Origin: Bordetella petrii | Lineage (GTDB): Bacteria > Pseudomonadota > Gammaproteobacteria > Burkholderiales > Burkholderiaceae_B | Assembly: GCF_000067205.1 (NCBI RefSeq) | Contig: NC_010170.1 | Span: forward strand, 1,984,001 to 2,048,000 | Direction of reading: 5' to 3' | Length of the DNA: 64,000 nucleotides | Shown here: positions 24,422 to 33,042 of the stretch, piece after piece | Numbering within the stretch: position 1 is the stretch's first letter | Layout: the number at the start of each line of letters is the position of its first letter | The notes under the pieces: model-generated | Seen by the model: only the letters and a program-made list of their open reading frames with translations | Databases searched by the model: none | Told to the model about the DNA's origin: nothing | Program-made: the position numbers and the translations under genes

Positions 24422-26191
24422 ATGGAAATCATCTGGTCGCCTGTGCTGGATCCTGCCGCCGCTCGCTGGCAGGCGCTGGCGCGGGATGCCGTCCAGCAGG
24501 GCGAATCCGACGACGCCGCGAGCTCGTTGCGCGACAGCGGCTTGCTCAAGCTGGTTCGCACCCGGCGCCAGGACGCCGCCCCGTTGCCGCTGACGACGGT
24601 GTTGTCGGTACTGGAAATTCTCGCCGTTCCCCGCTTGATGCTGGCCAGGCAGCTGGCCGCCGCGGTGGTGGCCGAAACCGCCGCCGCCCGCTTGCGCACA
24701 AACGAGGGCAAGGGGGCGCGGCTGGCCGGCGGGGCTGCAGCCGGGCTGCTGCTTCCCATGTATTCCGTCGATGACGCCGAGCCCACGATCGAGGCCAGGG
24801 CCGAACAACGCGGGTGGCGGCTATCCGGCCAAGGCCGCTGGATGGGCCAATATCAGCATGGCGCGGCGTTCTTGCTGTTTGCCGCAACGGTGCCAGCCCG
24901 CGGGGCCGACAACATCAGCGCCTTTGTGGTGCCGGGCTCCATTCTCGAACTCGGCGCGACTGAAGATCCCGGCGATGCCGCGCAGGCCAATCGTTTCCAG
25001 TGTGATGTCGCGCTGCGTGCCGGCCATATGCTTGGCCGGCCCGGTACCGCGCGTGCCGCCATGCGGCAGGCGGCGGCGCTGTGCCGGCTTACCGCTGCGG
25101 CGCAGGCGGTCGGGCTTGGCCTGGCGGCCTATGAGCTGGCGCGCGGCATCATGCCGTGGCTTGCCCCAGGCGATACGCCTGGGCCGGACGCACACCAGCT
25201 GGCCGGTTGCGCGACCGCCATTTCCGCGGCTCGTGCGCTGCTTTACGAAGCGGCGCACGGCGAACAGGCCGAACGGGACGCCGGCCTGACGAGCGTAATG
25301 GCCTTGCTGTCGGCCAGCGAGTGCGCCGAGCGAACCATTCAGGCCAGCCGGCAGATTGTCGGCGACGGCGCGCCCGGCATGCAGGCGCTGCTGCAGGCCA
25401 GCCAGGTCCAGCAAGCCGACGTCGGACCATCGCGAGCTCATGCCACTCTGCTGGCCGGGCGCATTCTTCCTTCCGTTTCCGCCACACCAGGAGTTCCCCT
25501 CATGGCCCGTAACGCCAACACCCGGTCGGCAGAGTCTCCCGGCCGGGTCGCCGAGATTCTCGATGCCGCGGCTGCCGCCTTTACCCAGTACAGCTACGAC
25601 GCTACGACGCTCGACCAGATCGGCGATGCGCTCGGCGTCAGCAAGGGCAGCATTTATTACCACTACCGTAGCAAGGCAGACCTGTGGGTGGCCGTTTACC
25701 GCCGAGCCATGGAAATGAACATAGACGCGATCACGCCGATTGCCCGCCAGGCCGGCGTGCACGCGCTCGACCGCCTTTACCGTATGGCCCACGCCCATTC
25801 TTTGCAAGTGATGAAGCACCTGTCGTATCAGCGTGTTGCCGTGCAGGGCCTGGAAGCCCACCTCATGGGGCGTGTCAGCGAAGAGCAGCGTGCCAGCCTG
25901 GCCGAGGTCATCAGCTTGCGCGACCACTATGAAGAGCTGTTTGTTTCCGTGCTGACGCAAGCGATCGAGGCCGGCGAGCTGCCGCGGCAGAATCCGCGTT
26001 TGTCGATCAAGCCGCTGTTTGGCGCAATCAACTGGACCACGATGTGGTACCAGCCCCGGCCGGGCGAGACGGCCGCCGACCGTGATGCCCTGGCCAGCAG
26101 GCTGGCCACGTTCGTGCTCTCCGGGCTGACGCAATCGTACGAGCCAGTCGCCGAATTACCCGCCGCCACTCACCAGCCGAATACGCATTGA
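24422..26191 (+). CDS. Fusion of a degenerate acyl-CoA dehydrogenase domain with a TetR-family regulator
   Basis: One uninterrupted frame of 589 residues. Residues ~60-350 look like an acyl-CoA dehydrogenase lacking its N-terminal part: barrel segment GWRLSGQGRWMGQYQHGAAF (131-150), helical bundle from ~211 (LTAAAQAVGLGLAAYELARG, IQASRQIVGDGAPGMQALL). The catalytic-Glu motif seen in the neighbour (IYEGASEVQ) is absent. Residues 361-589 are a complete TetR repressor with helix-turn-helix at ~396-415 (LDQIGDALGVSKGSIYYHYR). ATG 25502 (M361) has AGGAG 8 nt upstream, so a free 229-residue TetR may also be made. Inference: the ACAD-like part senses an acyl-CoA and controls the divergent dehydrogenase and downstream genes. 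A lost stop between two genes is the alternative. Confidence 0.8.
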   Translation: MEIIWSPVLDPAAARWQALARDAVQQGESDDAASSLRDSGLLKLVRTRRQDAAPLPLTTVLSVLEILAVPRLMLARQLAAAVVAETAAARLRTNEGKGARLAGGAAAGLLLPMYSVDDAEPTIEARAEQRGWRLSGQGRWMGQYQHGAAFLLFAATVPARGADNISAFVVPGSILELGATEDPGDAAQANRFQCDVALRAGHMLGRPGTARAAMRQAAALCRLTAAAQAVGLGLAAYELARGIMPWLAPGDTPGPDAHQLAGCATAISAARALLYEAAHGEQAERDAGLTSVMALLSASECAERTIQASRQIVGDGAPGMQALLQASQVQQADVGPSRAHATLLAGRILPSVSATPGVPLMARNANTRSAESPGRVAEILDAAAAAFTQYSYDATTLDQIGDALGVSKGSIYYHYRSKADLWVAVYRRAMEMNIDAITPIARQAGVHALDRLYRMAHAHSLQVMKHLSYQRVAVQGLEAHLMGRVSEEQRASLAEVISLRDHYEELFVSVLTQAIEAGELPRQNPRLSIKPLFGAINWTTMWYQPRPGETAADRDALASRLATFVLSGLTQSYEPVAELPAATHQPNTH

Positions 26192-26205
26192 AACGGAACC
26201 CGTAT

Positions 26206-27300
26206 ATGCAAACCCCCGACTCCATTCGCCCCACTAGCGACGCATCGCGCTGGGCCGCCGTTTCCCAGTGGTACCACGCGTACTTTACCGGCTTGGTCAT
26301 GACCATGGTCACCCGCTGCGGCACGCGCGAGGCCGCCGACCTGGTCTTCCATATTTTCCGCCGCCAGCATCTGGAACGCTTCCTGCCCGGCCTGGACAAG
26401 CTCGGCCTGGCCGGCCTGCCGCCAGCCGTGGCGGCCGCGCGCTACCACTACTTGTCCAATGCCATCGGCGGCGTGCACGTAGAGTATGTTGAAGAAAGCC
26501 AGAAGAAGGTCTGGGTGCGTTATCCGCCGCCGCGTTGGGCGTGGCATGGCACTGCCATCTGCGCCATTCCCGGCGAGGTCTCGCAGGCGGTGCTGCGCGG
26601 CTGGCACGCGCACAACGGCGTGTCGCTGGGCACGCGCCGCCTGGGTTTCGTGTGCACCAAGCAGACCATGGATGGCCAGCCCGGCCTGGAAGGCTACTAC
26701 TGCGAATACGATCGAGATATTTCCGAAGACGAGCGGCTGCGTTTCGCGCGCGGCGAAGAGGCGCCCGACTTCGATCCCGCGTTGGCGCCCACCCTGCCCA
26801 CCGCCGATTGGCCGCAGGAGCGCCTGCAGAAGGCCAAGCGCAACTACGCCATGGAATACGTGCGCACGGCGTTGCCCGAACTCATCGCCCTGCGCGGGCC
26901 GCACGAGGCCGCCTGGCTGGCTGGCATCACGGGGCGCCTGATCGGCATGCAGTTCTATGCAGAGACGGCTGCCGCCATGGGGTTGCCCGACCGCGGCGAT
27001 GCGGCCGACTTTGCCCGCTTCATGGTGGCCCTGGCCCAAGCGCAAGGAGACGACGCCACGCTGTTGCAGGATGCCGCGGGGGCGGGGGTGCGCCAGTCCA
27101 CCTGGAAGCTGATGGCCGGCCTGCCCGATTTGCACCACGCCGCCTTCGATGCCTGGAACTGTCTGCTCGAAGGCGCGCTATCGGCGCATAACCGGCGCCT
27201 CGATCTGCGGTTGGCGCGCCGGCTGGACCAGGGCGACGATGCCTATGAATGGCGCATTGTGCCGCGCGCCACCGTTCAGGTCGCAGGGGCGCGCGCATGA
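26206..27300 (+). CDS. Unrecognised 364-residue protein in the acyl-CoA cluster
   Basis: I do not recognise a family. The protein is soluble in appearance, with no signal peptide or membrane helix. Notable blocks: RYHYLSNAIGGVHVEYVEE, VRYPPPRWAWHGTAICAIPG, FVCTKQTMDGQPGLEGYYC and a helical C-terminal half. Cysteines in GTAICAIP, FVCTKQ and YYCEYD are possible functional residues. ATG 26206 is preferred; a TTG at 26188 overlaps the stop of the fusion regulator. The stop overlaps the ATG of the CoA-transferase by 4 nt, so it is probably an enzyme or carrier partner in the same catabolic route. Confidence 0.65.
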   Translation: MQTPDSIRPTSDASRWAAVSQWYHAYFTGLVMTMVTRCGTREAADLVFHIFRRQHLERFLPGLDKLGLAGLPPAVAAARYHYLSNAIGGVHVEYVEESQKKVWVRYPPPRWAWHGTAICAIPGEVSQAVLRGWHAHNGVSLGTRRLGFVCTKQTMDGQPGLEGYYCEYDRDISEDERLRFARGEEAPDFDPALAPTLPTADWPQERLQKAKRNYAMEYVRTALPELIALRGPHEAAWLAGITGRLIGMQFYAETAAAMGLPDRGDAADFARFMVALAQAQGDDATLLQDAAGAGVRQSTWKLMAGLPDLHHAAFDAWNCLLEGALSAHNRRLDLRLARRLDQGDDAYEWRIVPRATVQVAGARA

Positions 27301-28490
27301 CGGCCCAAAGCTTGAGCGGACTGCGGGTCATCGACGCCTCGCGCGTGCTGGCGGGGCCGTATTGCGGCCAGGCACTGGGTGATCACGGGGCCGACGTCAT
27401 CAAGATCGAGCCGCCGGCAGGCGACGAGACCCGCACATTCGGGCCGCCGGTCAACGCCGGCGGAGCAGCCTATTTCCAGGCGCTAAACCGCAATAAGCGG
27501 GGCATCGTGCTGGACATGGGCCAGCCACAGGGGCGCGAGGCCTTTTGGCAATTGCTCGAGACCGCCGATGTGCTGATCGAGAACTTCAAGGCCAGCACCT
27601 GGCGGGCATGGGGCATCGCCACGCCCGAGGCGATCTGCGACCGGTTTCGCCGGCTGGTGCATTGCCGCATCACGGGGTTCGGCGATGATGGGCCGCTGGG
27701 TGGCATGCCGGGCTACGATGCCGCCATCCAGGCGGCCTCGGGCCTGATGAGCATCAACGGCGAGCCCGATGGTCCCGCCCTGCGGCTGGGCATTCCGGTG
27801 GTTGATCTTGCTACGGGAATGCAGGCCACCATCGCCGTGCTGGCGGCGTTGCAAGAGCGCGCCCGGTCGGGCCGGGGGCAGTTATGCGATGTCTCGCTGC
27901 ACGATTGCGCCCTGGGCATTGCGCACCCGCATGCTTCCAACTATTTGTGGACGAAAAAAGCGCCACAACGCTCGGGTAATGGCCATCCCAATATCGCGCC
28001 CTACGATGCTTTCGAGACGGCCTCTATTCCAATCTACATCGCGGTGGGCAACGAGCGGCAATTCGGTACGCTATGCGAGGTGCTGGGGTGTCCCGATATG
28101 GCGCGGGACCCGCGTTTTGGCACCAATCTCGACCGCATCGCCAACCGCGAAGCGTTACGCGAAGCGCTGCTGGGCCACCTGCGCGCGCACGACGGGCGGC
28201 AAGTGGTGGCCACCCTGATCAAGGCGGGCGTGCCGGCTGCTCCTGTTCTCGACGTGCCCGAGGCCATCCAGACGCCGCATGCCCGGCACCGGCACATGGT
28301 GATCGAGCATCCCGGCTACCAGGGCGTGGGTTTTCCGGTCAAGCTGAGCCGCACCCCTGCGGCGCTGCGCGGTCTGCCGCCCTTGAAGGGGCAGCATAAC
28401 CACGAGGTCCTGGCCGAAGCGGGTTTTTCCGCCGCCGATATCGCGCACCTGGAGGCCAGCGGCGCCCTGGGTCCCGTTCCAGATTCTTGA
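27297..28490 (+). CDS. Class III CoA-transferase (CaiB/BaiF family)
   Basis: 397 residues with the family N-terminus LSGLRVIDASRVLAGPYCGQ, EPPAGDETRTFGPP, and MPGYDAAIQAASGLMS, whose Asp (D141) matches the catalytic aspartate that carries the acyl intermediate. Transfers CoA between acids, probably activating the substrate taken up by this cluster. Coupled to the upstream unknown gene through an ATGA overlap; a Bug protein gene follows 68 nt later. Confidence 0.92.
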   Translation: MTAQSLSGLRVIDASRVLAGPYCGQALGDHGADVIKIEPPAGDETRTFGPPVNAGGAAYFQALNRNKRGIVLDMGQPQGREAFWQLLETADVLIENFKASTWRAWGIATPEAICDRFRRLVHCRITGFGDDGPLGGMPGYDAAIQAASGLMSINGEPDGPALRLGIPVVDLATGMQATIAVLAALQERARSGRGQLCDVSLHDCALGIAHPHASNYLWTKKAPQRSGNGHPNIAPYDAFETASIPIYIAVGNERQFGTLCEVLGCPDMARDPRFGTNLDRIANREALREALLGHLRAHDGRQVVATLIKAGVPAAPVLDVPEAIQTPHARHRHMVIEHPGYQGVGFPVKLSRTPAALRGLPPLKGQHNHEVLAEAGFSAADIAHLEASGALGPVPDS

Positions 28491-28558
28491 CTCATCCCAA
28501 CTATTTTCTCAACCAGGGCCGCGCAGAAAAGACGGCTTTTACACACTCGGAGACAAAC

Positions 28559-29545
28559 ATGAAGCAATGGCGCGTATACGTGCGGCTGGCATTCGCGGCC
28601 GCTATCGCCCCGATCGGCGCATGGCAGCCGGCGGCAGCGGCAAATACCTTTCCGTCCAAGCCGGTGGTGATTGTGGTGCCGCATCAGTCGGGCTCGACCA
28701 CCGAGACGTTTGGCCGGATGCTGACCGCCGAAATGAGCGCCAGGCTGGGCCAGCCCATCGTCATTGAGTCGCGGTCGGGCGCGGCGGGCACCATCGGCGC
28801 GCACCTGGTCGCCAACAGCGCGCCCGATGGTTATACGGGCTTGATGAACGCGTCCATCCAGGTCATGTACCCGGGCATGTTCCGCAAGCTGACTTTCGAT
28901 CCCATCAAGGACTTCACGCCGGTTGGCGTGTTCGGGTTCGCGCCAATGGTGGTGGTGGTGGCGGCGCAGTCGCCCATCAAGAGCTTCCAGGACATGATTG
29001 CGCGCGCGAAAGCCAAGCCCAAGAGCCTGACTTTCGCTTCCGGCGGCTTGGGATCGTTGCCCCACCTGGTGGGCGAACTGGTCAACCTGAGCACCGGGGC
29101 GCAGATCACCCACATTCCATACAACGGCACGGGGCAGGCCACCACCGACGTGTTGGGCGGCCATGTCGATATTCTGTACGCGTCGGTGGCCAGCGCCGTG
29201 CCGCTCATTACCAGCGGCAAAATGCGGGCGCTTGCCGTGACCTCGGGCAAGCGCATCGAGCTGCTTCCCGAAGTTCCCACGATTGCCGAGTCGGGTATTC
29301 CGGATTTCGATGTCACGTCGTGGTATGGCTATTGGGTGCCGAAGAACACGCCGGCTGACGTGGTGGACACGCTGAACCGGTCCATGCTCGAGGCGTCGGC
29401 CATGCCGGTCGTGCAACAGCGCCTGAAGCAGAACGGCATTATTGCCAGCACCATGGATGCCCGGCAGTTCGCCGATTTCGTGCAGTCCGAAAGCGCGAAG
29501 TGGCTGGATGTCATGAAACGCGCCAACGTACAGCCGGCGAATTAA
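28559..29545 (+). CDS. Bug-type periplasmic binding protein (tripartite tricarboxylate transporter family)
   Basis: 328 residues. Signal peptide MKQWRVYVRLAFAAAIAPIG then AAAA; mature start NTFPSKPVVIVVPHQSGSTTE. Bug blocks: SGAAGTIGAHLVANSAPDGYT, FDPIKDFTPVG and SGKMRALAVTSGKR. Binds a carboxylate in the periplasm. No TctA/TctB permease is next to it, common for Bordetella Bug proteins. I chose ATG 28559 since it begins the signal peptide. Confidence 0.92.
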   Translation: MKQWRVYVRLAFAAAIAPIGAWQPAAAANTFPSKPVVIVVPHQSGSTTETFGRMLTAEMSARLGQPIVIESRSGAAGTIGAHLVANSAPDGYTGLMNASIQVMYPGMFRKLTFDPIKDFTPVGVFGFAPMVVVVAAQSPIKSFQDMIARAKAKPKSLTFASGGLGSLPHLVGELVNLSTGAQITHIPYNGTGQATTDVLGGHVDILYASVASAVPLITSGKMRALAVTSGKRIELLPEVPTIAESGIPDFDVTSWYGYWVPKNTPADVVDTLNRSMLEASAMPVVQQRLKQNGIIASTMDARQFADFVQSESAKWLDVMKRANVQPAN

Positions 29546-29590
29546 TGTCTGCTGAATCAATCACCGCCGAATCAACAGGCGGCGCGGGAA

Positions 29591-29989
29591 TCAACCGCCC
29601 AGCAAATCGTAAGAATCAAGCAGTGCGTAGATGATTTCCGGCTTTCGCTCCAGCCCGCGGCGGATTGCCGCGGGCAGGGTCTGCCGGGTTTTGTTGCACA
29701 GGCCGGGCAGGTCGGCGATTTCGATGTGCAGGCCGCGCACGGTGCGCACTTCGTTGGGGCCGGGCGCAATGCGCAGCGAAATGCCCAACTGCGCATGCAT
29801 CAGCTGCTGCATGCGGCGCAGGTCGTCCAGGCTGGACAGGTTTTCCAGCCGGGCCACCAGTTTTTTCTCTTCTTCGCGCGTCAGGCGCAGGATGCGGATA
29901 TCGCCGCCGGGTGTGGCCAGCAACCGGTCGCGGTCACAGATACAGGCCCCCGGCGGGCATTCCTGGCGTATGGGAAACGGAACATTCAT
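29591..29989 (-). CDS. Conserved-looking hypothetical protein with Cys-rich N-terminus
   Basis: 132 residues, family not recognised. The N-terminus has a compact Cys cluster, CPPGACICDRDRLL (residues 11-24), that could bind metal, followed by LTREEEKKLVARLENLSSLDDL, a helical segment. A second Cys is in LPGLCNKTRQTLP. It lies 30 nt downstream of dctM on the same strand and could belong to that operon. Confidence 0.65.
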   Translation of the reverse strand: MNVPFPIRQECPPGACICDRDRLLATPGGDIRILRLTREEEKKLVARLENLSSLDDLRRMQQLMHAQLGISLRIAPGPNEVRTVRGLHIEIADLPGLCNKTRQTLPAAIRRGLERKPEIIYALLDSYDLLGG

Positions 29990-30019
29990 GACGCCAGCAA
30001 CGGTATCACACGCGGCCGC

Positions 30020-31297
30020 CTACTTGGCGTACACCAGGTCGCGCAGCCCAAGCGACAGCCCCGGCCAATAAGTAATGATCATCAGGCAGGCGATCACCAC
30101 CAGCACAAAGGGAATCAGCGGCTTGATCAGGCGTTCGAGCGGCTGCCCGGCCACGGCGCAGGCGGCGAACAGGTTGACGCCGAAGGGCGGGGTGATCATG
30201 CCCAGCGCCAGGTTCACCACCATGATGATGCCGAAGTGCACCGGTTCAACGCCGAACTGCATGGCCACCGGCAGCAGCAACGGCGCCAGCACCACCACCG
30301 ATGCCGAGGTCTCGATGAACATGCCGATCATGAACAGGGCGGCGTTGATGCCCATCAGGAACGTAATCTTGTCGTGGAACAGGTGCGACAGCCAGGTGCC
30401 CAGCGCGTCGGGCACGCCCGCGCGGTTGAGCAGGAAACTGAAGACGCCCGCGTTGGCGATGACGAACATGATGACCGACGTGGACACCACCGAGCGGTGC
30501 AGCGTGCCCGACAGCGTGCGCAAACTGAGCTTGCGATAGACGAACTTGCCCACCACCACGGCATACACCACGGCTACCACCGATGCCTCGGTGGGCGTGA
30601 ACACGCCGCCGTAGATGCCGCCCAGGATGATCACCGGCATCAGCAGCGCCAGCCAGGCGCGCTTGAATGCTTGCCATAGCGGCAGGCGGCCGTCGCCGTC
30701 CATCTTGCCCAGGCCGTGGCGCTTGGCGTACAGCCACACGTACAGCATCAGCGCGCCGCCGATGAGGATGCCCGGCACCACGCCGGCAATGAACAATTCG
30801 CCGGTGGAAGTGTCGGTGGACACGGCGAACAGAATCATGGGGATGGACGGCGGGATGATCACGCCCAGTTCGGCGGCGCTGGCCTGCAGCGACGCGGCGA
30901 ACGGCGCCGGGTAGCCGTGGCGGACCATTGCCGGGATCAGGATTGCGCCGACGGCGAAGGTGGTGGCCACGCTGGAGCCGGCCACCGCCGCGAAAATCAT
31001 GCAGGTCAGCACGCAGGTGCAGGCCAGGCCGCCCTGGATGCCGCCCACCAGGCTCTTGGCGAACTCGACCATGCGGTCCGAGATGCCGCCGGCTTCCATC
31101 AGGTTGCCGGCCAGGATGAAGAACGGCACCGCCACCAGCGGATACTTGTCCAGCGCCGCGTACAGCTGCTGGGCCACTACCAGCCAGGGCAGCCCCCCCA
31201 GCGACACGCCGGCCAGGCTGGCCAGGCCGATGGCGACCGCCACGGGCACTGACAGCCCGAAGAAGATCAGCATCGTCAGAATCATCAATTGGGACAT
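30020..31297 (-). CDS. dctM: TRAP transporter large permease DctM
   Basis: 425 residues, about 12 membrane helices. Family blocks: VPFFILAGNLMEAGGI, ASAAELGVIIPPSIPMILFAV, GVFTPTEASVVAVVYAVVVG and TPPFGVNLFAACAVAG. Forms the cation-coupled channel for organic acids together with DctQ and the DctP protein encoded just upstream. Confidence 0.95.
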   Translation of the reverse strand: MSQLMILTMLIFFGLSVPVAVAIGLASLAGVSLGGLPWLVVAQQLYAALDKYPLVAVPFFILAGNLMEAGGISDRMVEFAKSLVGGIQGGLACTCVLTCMIFAAVAGSSVATTFAVGAILIPAMVRHGYPAPFAASLQASAAELGVIIPPSIPMILFAVSTDTSTGELFIAGVVPGILIGGALMLYVWLYAKRHGLGKMDGDGRLPLWQAFKRAWLALLMPVIILGGIYGGVFTPTEASVVAVVYAVVVGKFVYRKLSLRTLSGTLHRSVVSTSVIMFVIANAGVFSFLLNRAGVPDALGTWLSHLFHDKITFLMGINAALFMIGMFIETSASVVVLAPLLLPVAMQFGVEPVHFGIIMVVNLALGMITPPFGVNLFAACAVAGQPLERLIKPLIPFVLVVIACLMIITYWPGLSLGLRDLVYAK

Positions 31298-31355
31298 GGC
31301 TGGGTGCCTATACAGTGCGTATCAGTTTTTCCATTGAGCTTTGGCGGGCTTGCCG

Positions 31356-31856
31356 CTAGCCTTGCGCGTCGTTGCGCACGGGGGCCGGTTCGTCGGCGCC
31401 GAGCAGCCAGCGGGTCAGCACGGCGATGGCCGCCAGCGACGCGCCCACCGGGATCGCCAGGTAGATCCAGGAAATCGAGATGTTCAGGCTGGGCACGTTC
31501 TGAAAGCGCACCCGGTAGGTCATGTGTCCGCCGATCCAGGCGATGAAGACCAGGAAGGCCACGCAGATGATGGCGATAAGGTGCTCCAGCAGGCGCTGCC
31601 GGCGGCCTTTGAGCAGGTTGTGCAGCAGCTCGACGCTGATCATCGCGCCGTGCCGGAACGCCAGCGAGATGCCCAGCAACACCGTCCAGATCAGCAGCGC
31701 GCGGGTCAGGACCTCGCTCCAGTCGGACGGCGCCTGCAGGATGAAGCGGGCGATGACCTGGTAGAAGGCGGCGGCGGCCGAGGCCACGAGCAGGATCTGG
31801 GCAATGACCGATACGGCCTTGAACAGGGTCTGTTCGGCAAGACGAAGCTGACGCAT
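31356..31856 (-). CDS. dctQ: TRAP transporter small permease DctQ
   Basis: 166 residues, four predicted helices; IARFILQAPSDWSEVLTRALLIW is the typical DctQ segment. Lies between dctP (95 nt upstream) and dctM (58 nt downstream). Confidence 0.92.
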   Translation of the reverse strand: MRQLRLAEQTLFKAVSVIAQILLVASAAAAFYQVIARFILQAPSDWSEVLTRALLIWTVLLGISLAFRHGAMISVELLHNLLKGRRQRLLEHLIAIICVAFLVFIAWIGGHMTYRVRFQNVPSLNISISWIYLAIPVGASLAAIAVLTRWLLGADEPAPVRNDAQG

Positions 31857-31951
31857 GGTGAATTCCGGATGCGGGGGAGGGCGGTGATGCCGGGGGAGCG
31901 CGAAACGCGGCCGGGCTGCGCTAGGCAGCCCGGCCTGGCCGGGAGCCGGCC

Positions 31952-32929
31952 TTACTTGGTGTTGCGGATCGCGTCGATCAGGCTCTTGTCGTACTTTTTG
32001 TAGTACTCGGCGTAGGCCGGCTGCACCGCGGCGGCGAAGGCATCGCGGTCGACGTCGGTCGTGACCTGCATGCCTTCCTTGCGAAGCTGCTCGACGCCGG
32101 TTTTCTCGATGTCGTCGACGTAGTCGCGCATGGCCTGGGCCGAGGCCTTGCCGGCCGTCTTGAACTCGGCCTTTTCGGCGTCGGACAGGCCTTCATACAC
32201 ATTGGCCGACATCAGCACCAGCGCCGGGCCGTACACGTGGCCGGTCAGCGACAGGTATTTCTGGATTTGCGACAGCTTGGCCGAGGTGATGACAGACAGC
32301 GGGTTTTCCTGGCCGTCGATGGTGCCTTGCTGCAGGGCGGTGGCCACTTCGGGCCAGGCCATGGGCGTGGGCAGGATGCCGATGGCGCGGAAGGCCGCGA
32401 TGTGGATGGGGTTTTCGGTGGTGCGGATCTTCAGGCCCTTGGCGTCGGCCGGCGTCTTGACCGGGCGCACGTTGTTGGTCAGGTGGCGGAAGCCCTGTTC
32501 GCCCCAGGCCAGGGCGATGATGCCGCGGTCGGGGAACTTGGCCAGCATGTCCTGGCCGATCTTGCTGTCGAGCACTTTGCGGGCGTGTTCCAGGTCGCGC
32601 AGCAGGAAGGGAATGTCGAAAACGCCGGTTTCCGGCACGAAATTCAGGGTGGCGCCGGTGGACACGATGGCCAGGTCGATGGTGCCGATCTGCAGGCCTT
32701 CGATGACCTCGCGCTCGCCGCCCAGCGCGCTGTTGGGGAACTGCTGGATCTTGTATTTGCCCTTGGTCGAGCCTTCGATCGACTTGGCGAACGCTTCGGC
32801 GCCGGCGCCGTAGTGCGACGACGTGGACAGGGCGTAGGCCATTTTCAACGTGGTCTGGGCGGCTGCGGGCAGCGCGGCGGCGGCGGTGCAAGCCGCCAGG
32901 ATGGTGGCGGCAAGCCAGGTCTTACGCAT
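31952..32929 (-). CDS. dctP: TRAP transporter solute-binding protein DctP
   Basis: 325 residues with signal peptide MRKTWLAATILAACTAAAAL cleaved after AQ. Family blocks: SSHYGAGAEAFAKSIE, LGGEREVIEGLQIGTIDLAI, GLKIRTTENPIHIAAFRAIG and GTIDGQENPLSVI, whose Arg binds the carboxylate. ATG 32929 is chosen; the open extension to 32995 has no signal-peptide character. First gene of dctPQM; substrate unknown, probably a C4-dicarboxylate-like acid. Confidence 0.94.
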   Translation of the reverse strand: MRKTWLAATILAACTAAAALPAAAQTTLKMAYALSTSSHYGAGAEAFAKSIEGSTKGKYKIQQFPNSALGGEREVIEGLQIGTIDLAIVSTGATLNFVPETGVFDIPFLLRDLEHARKVLDSKIGQDMLAKFPDRGIIALAWGEQGFRHLTNNVRPVKTPADAKGLKIRTTENPIHIAAFRAIGILPTPMAWPEVATALQQGTIDGQENPLSVITSAKLSQIQKYLSLTGHVYGPALVLMSANVYEGLSDAEKAEFKTAGKASAQAMRDYVDDIEKTGVEQLRKEGMQVTTDVDRDAFAAAVQPAYAEYYKKYDKSLIDAIRNTK

Positions 32930-33042
32930 GGTGTCTTCTCCCGGGAACAGATGAATATTGGTATCGGCGCATCGCATGTTACGCCCAGCGCGCATGATAG
33001 CGGGATTCCCCGGGCAAACCGACCATTGGTTACCATTGCAAA

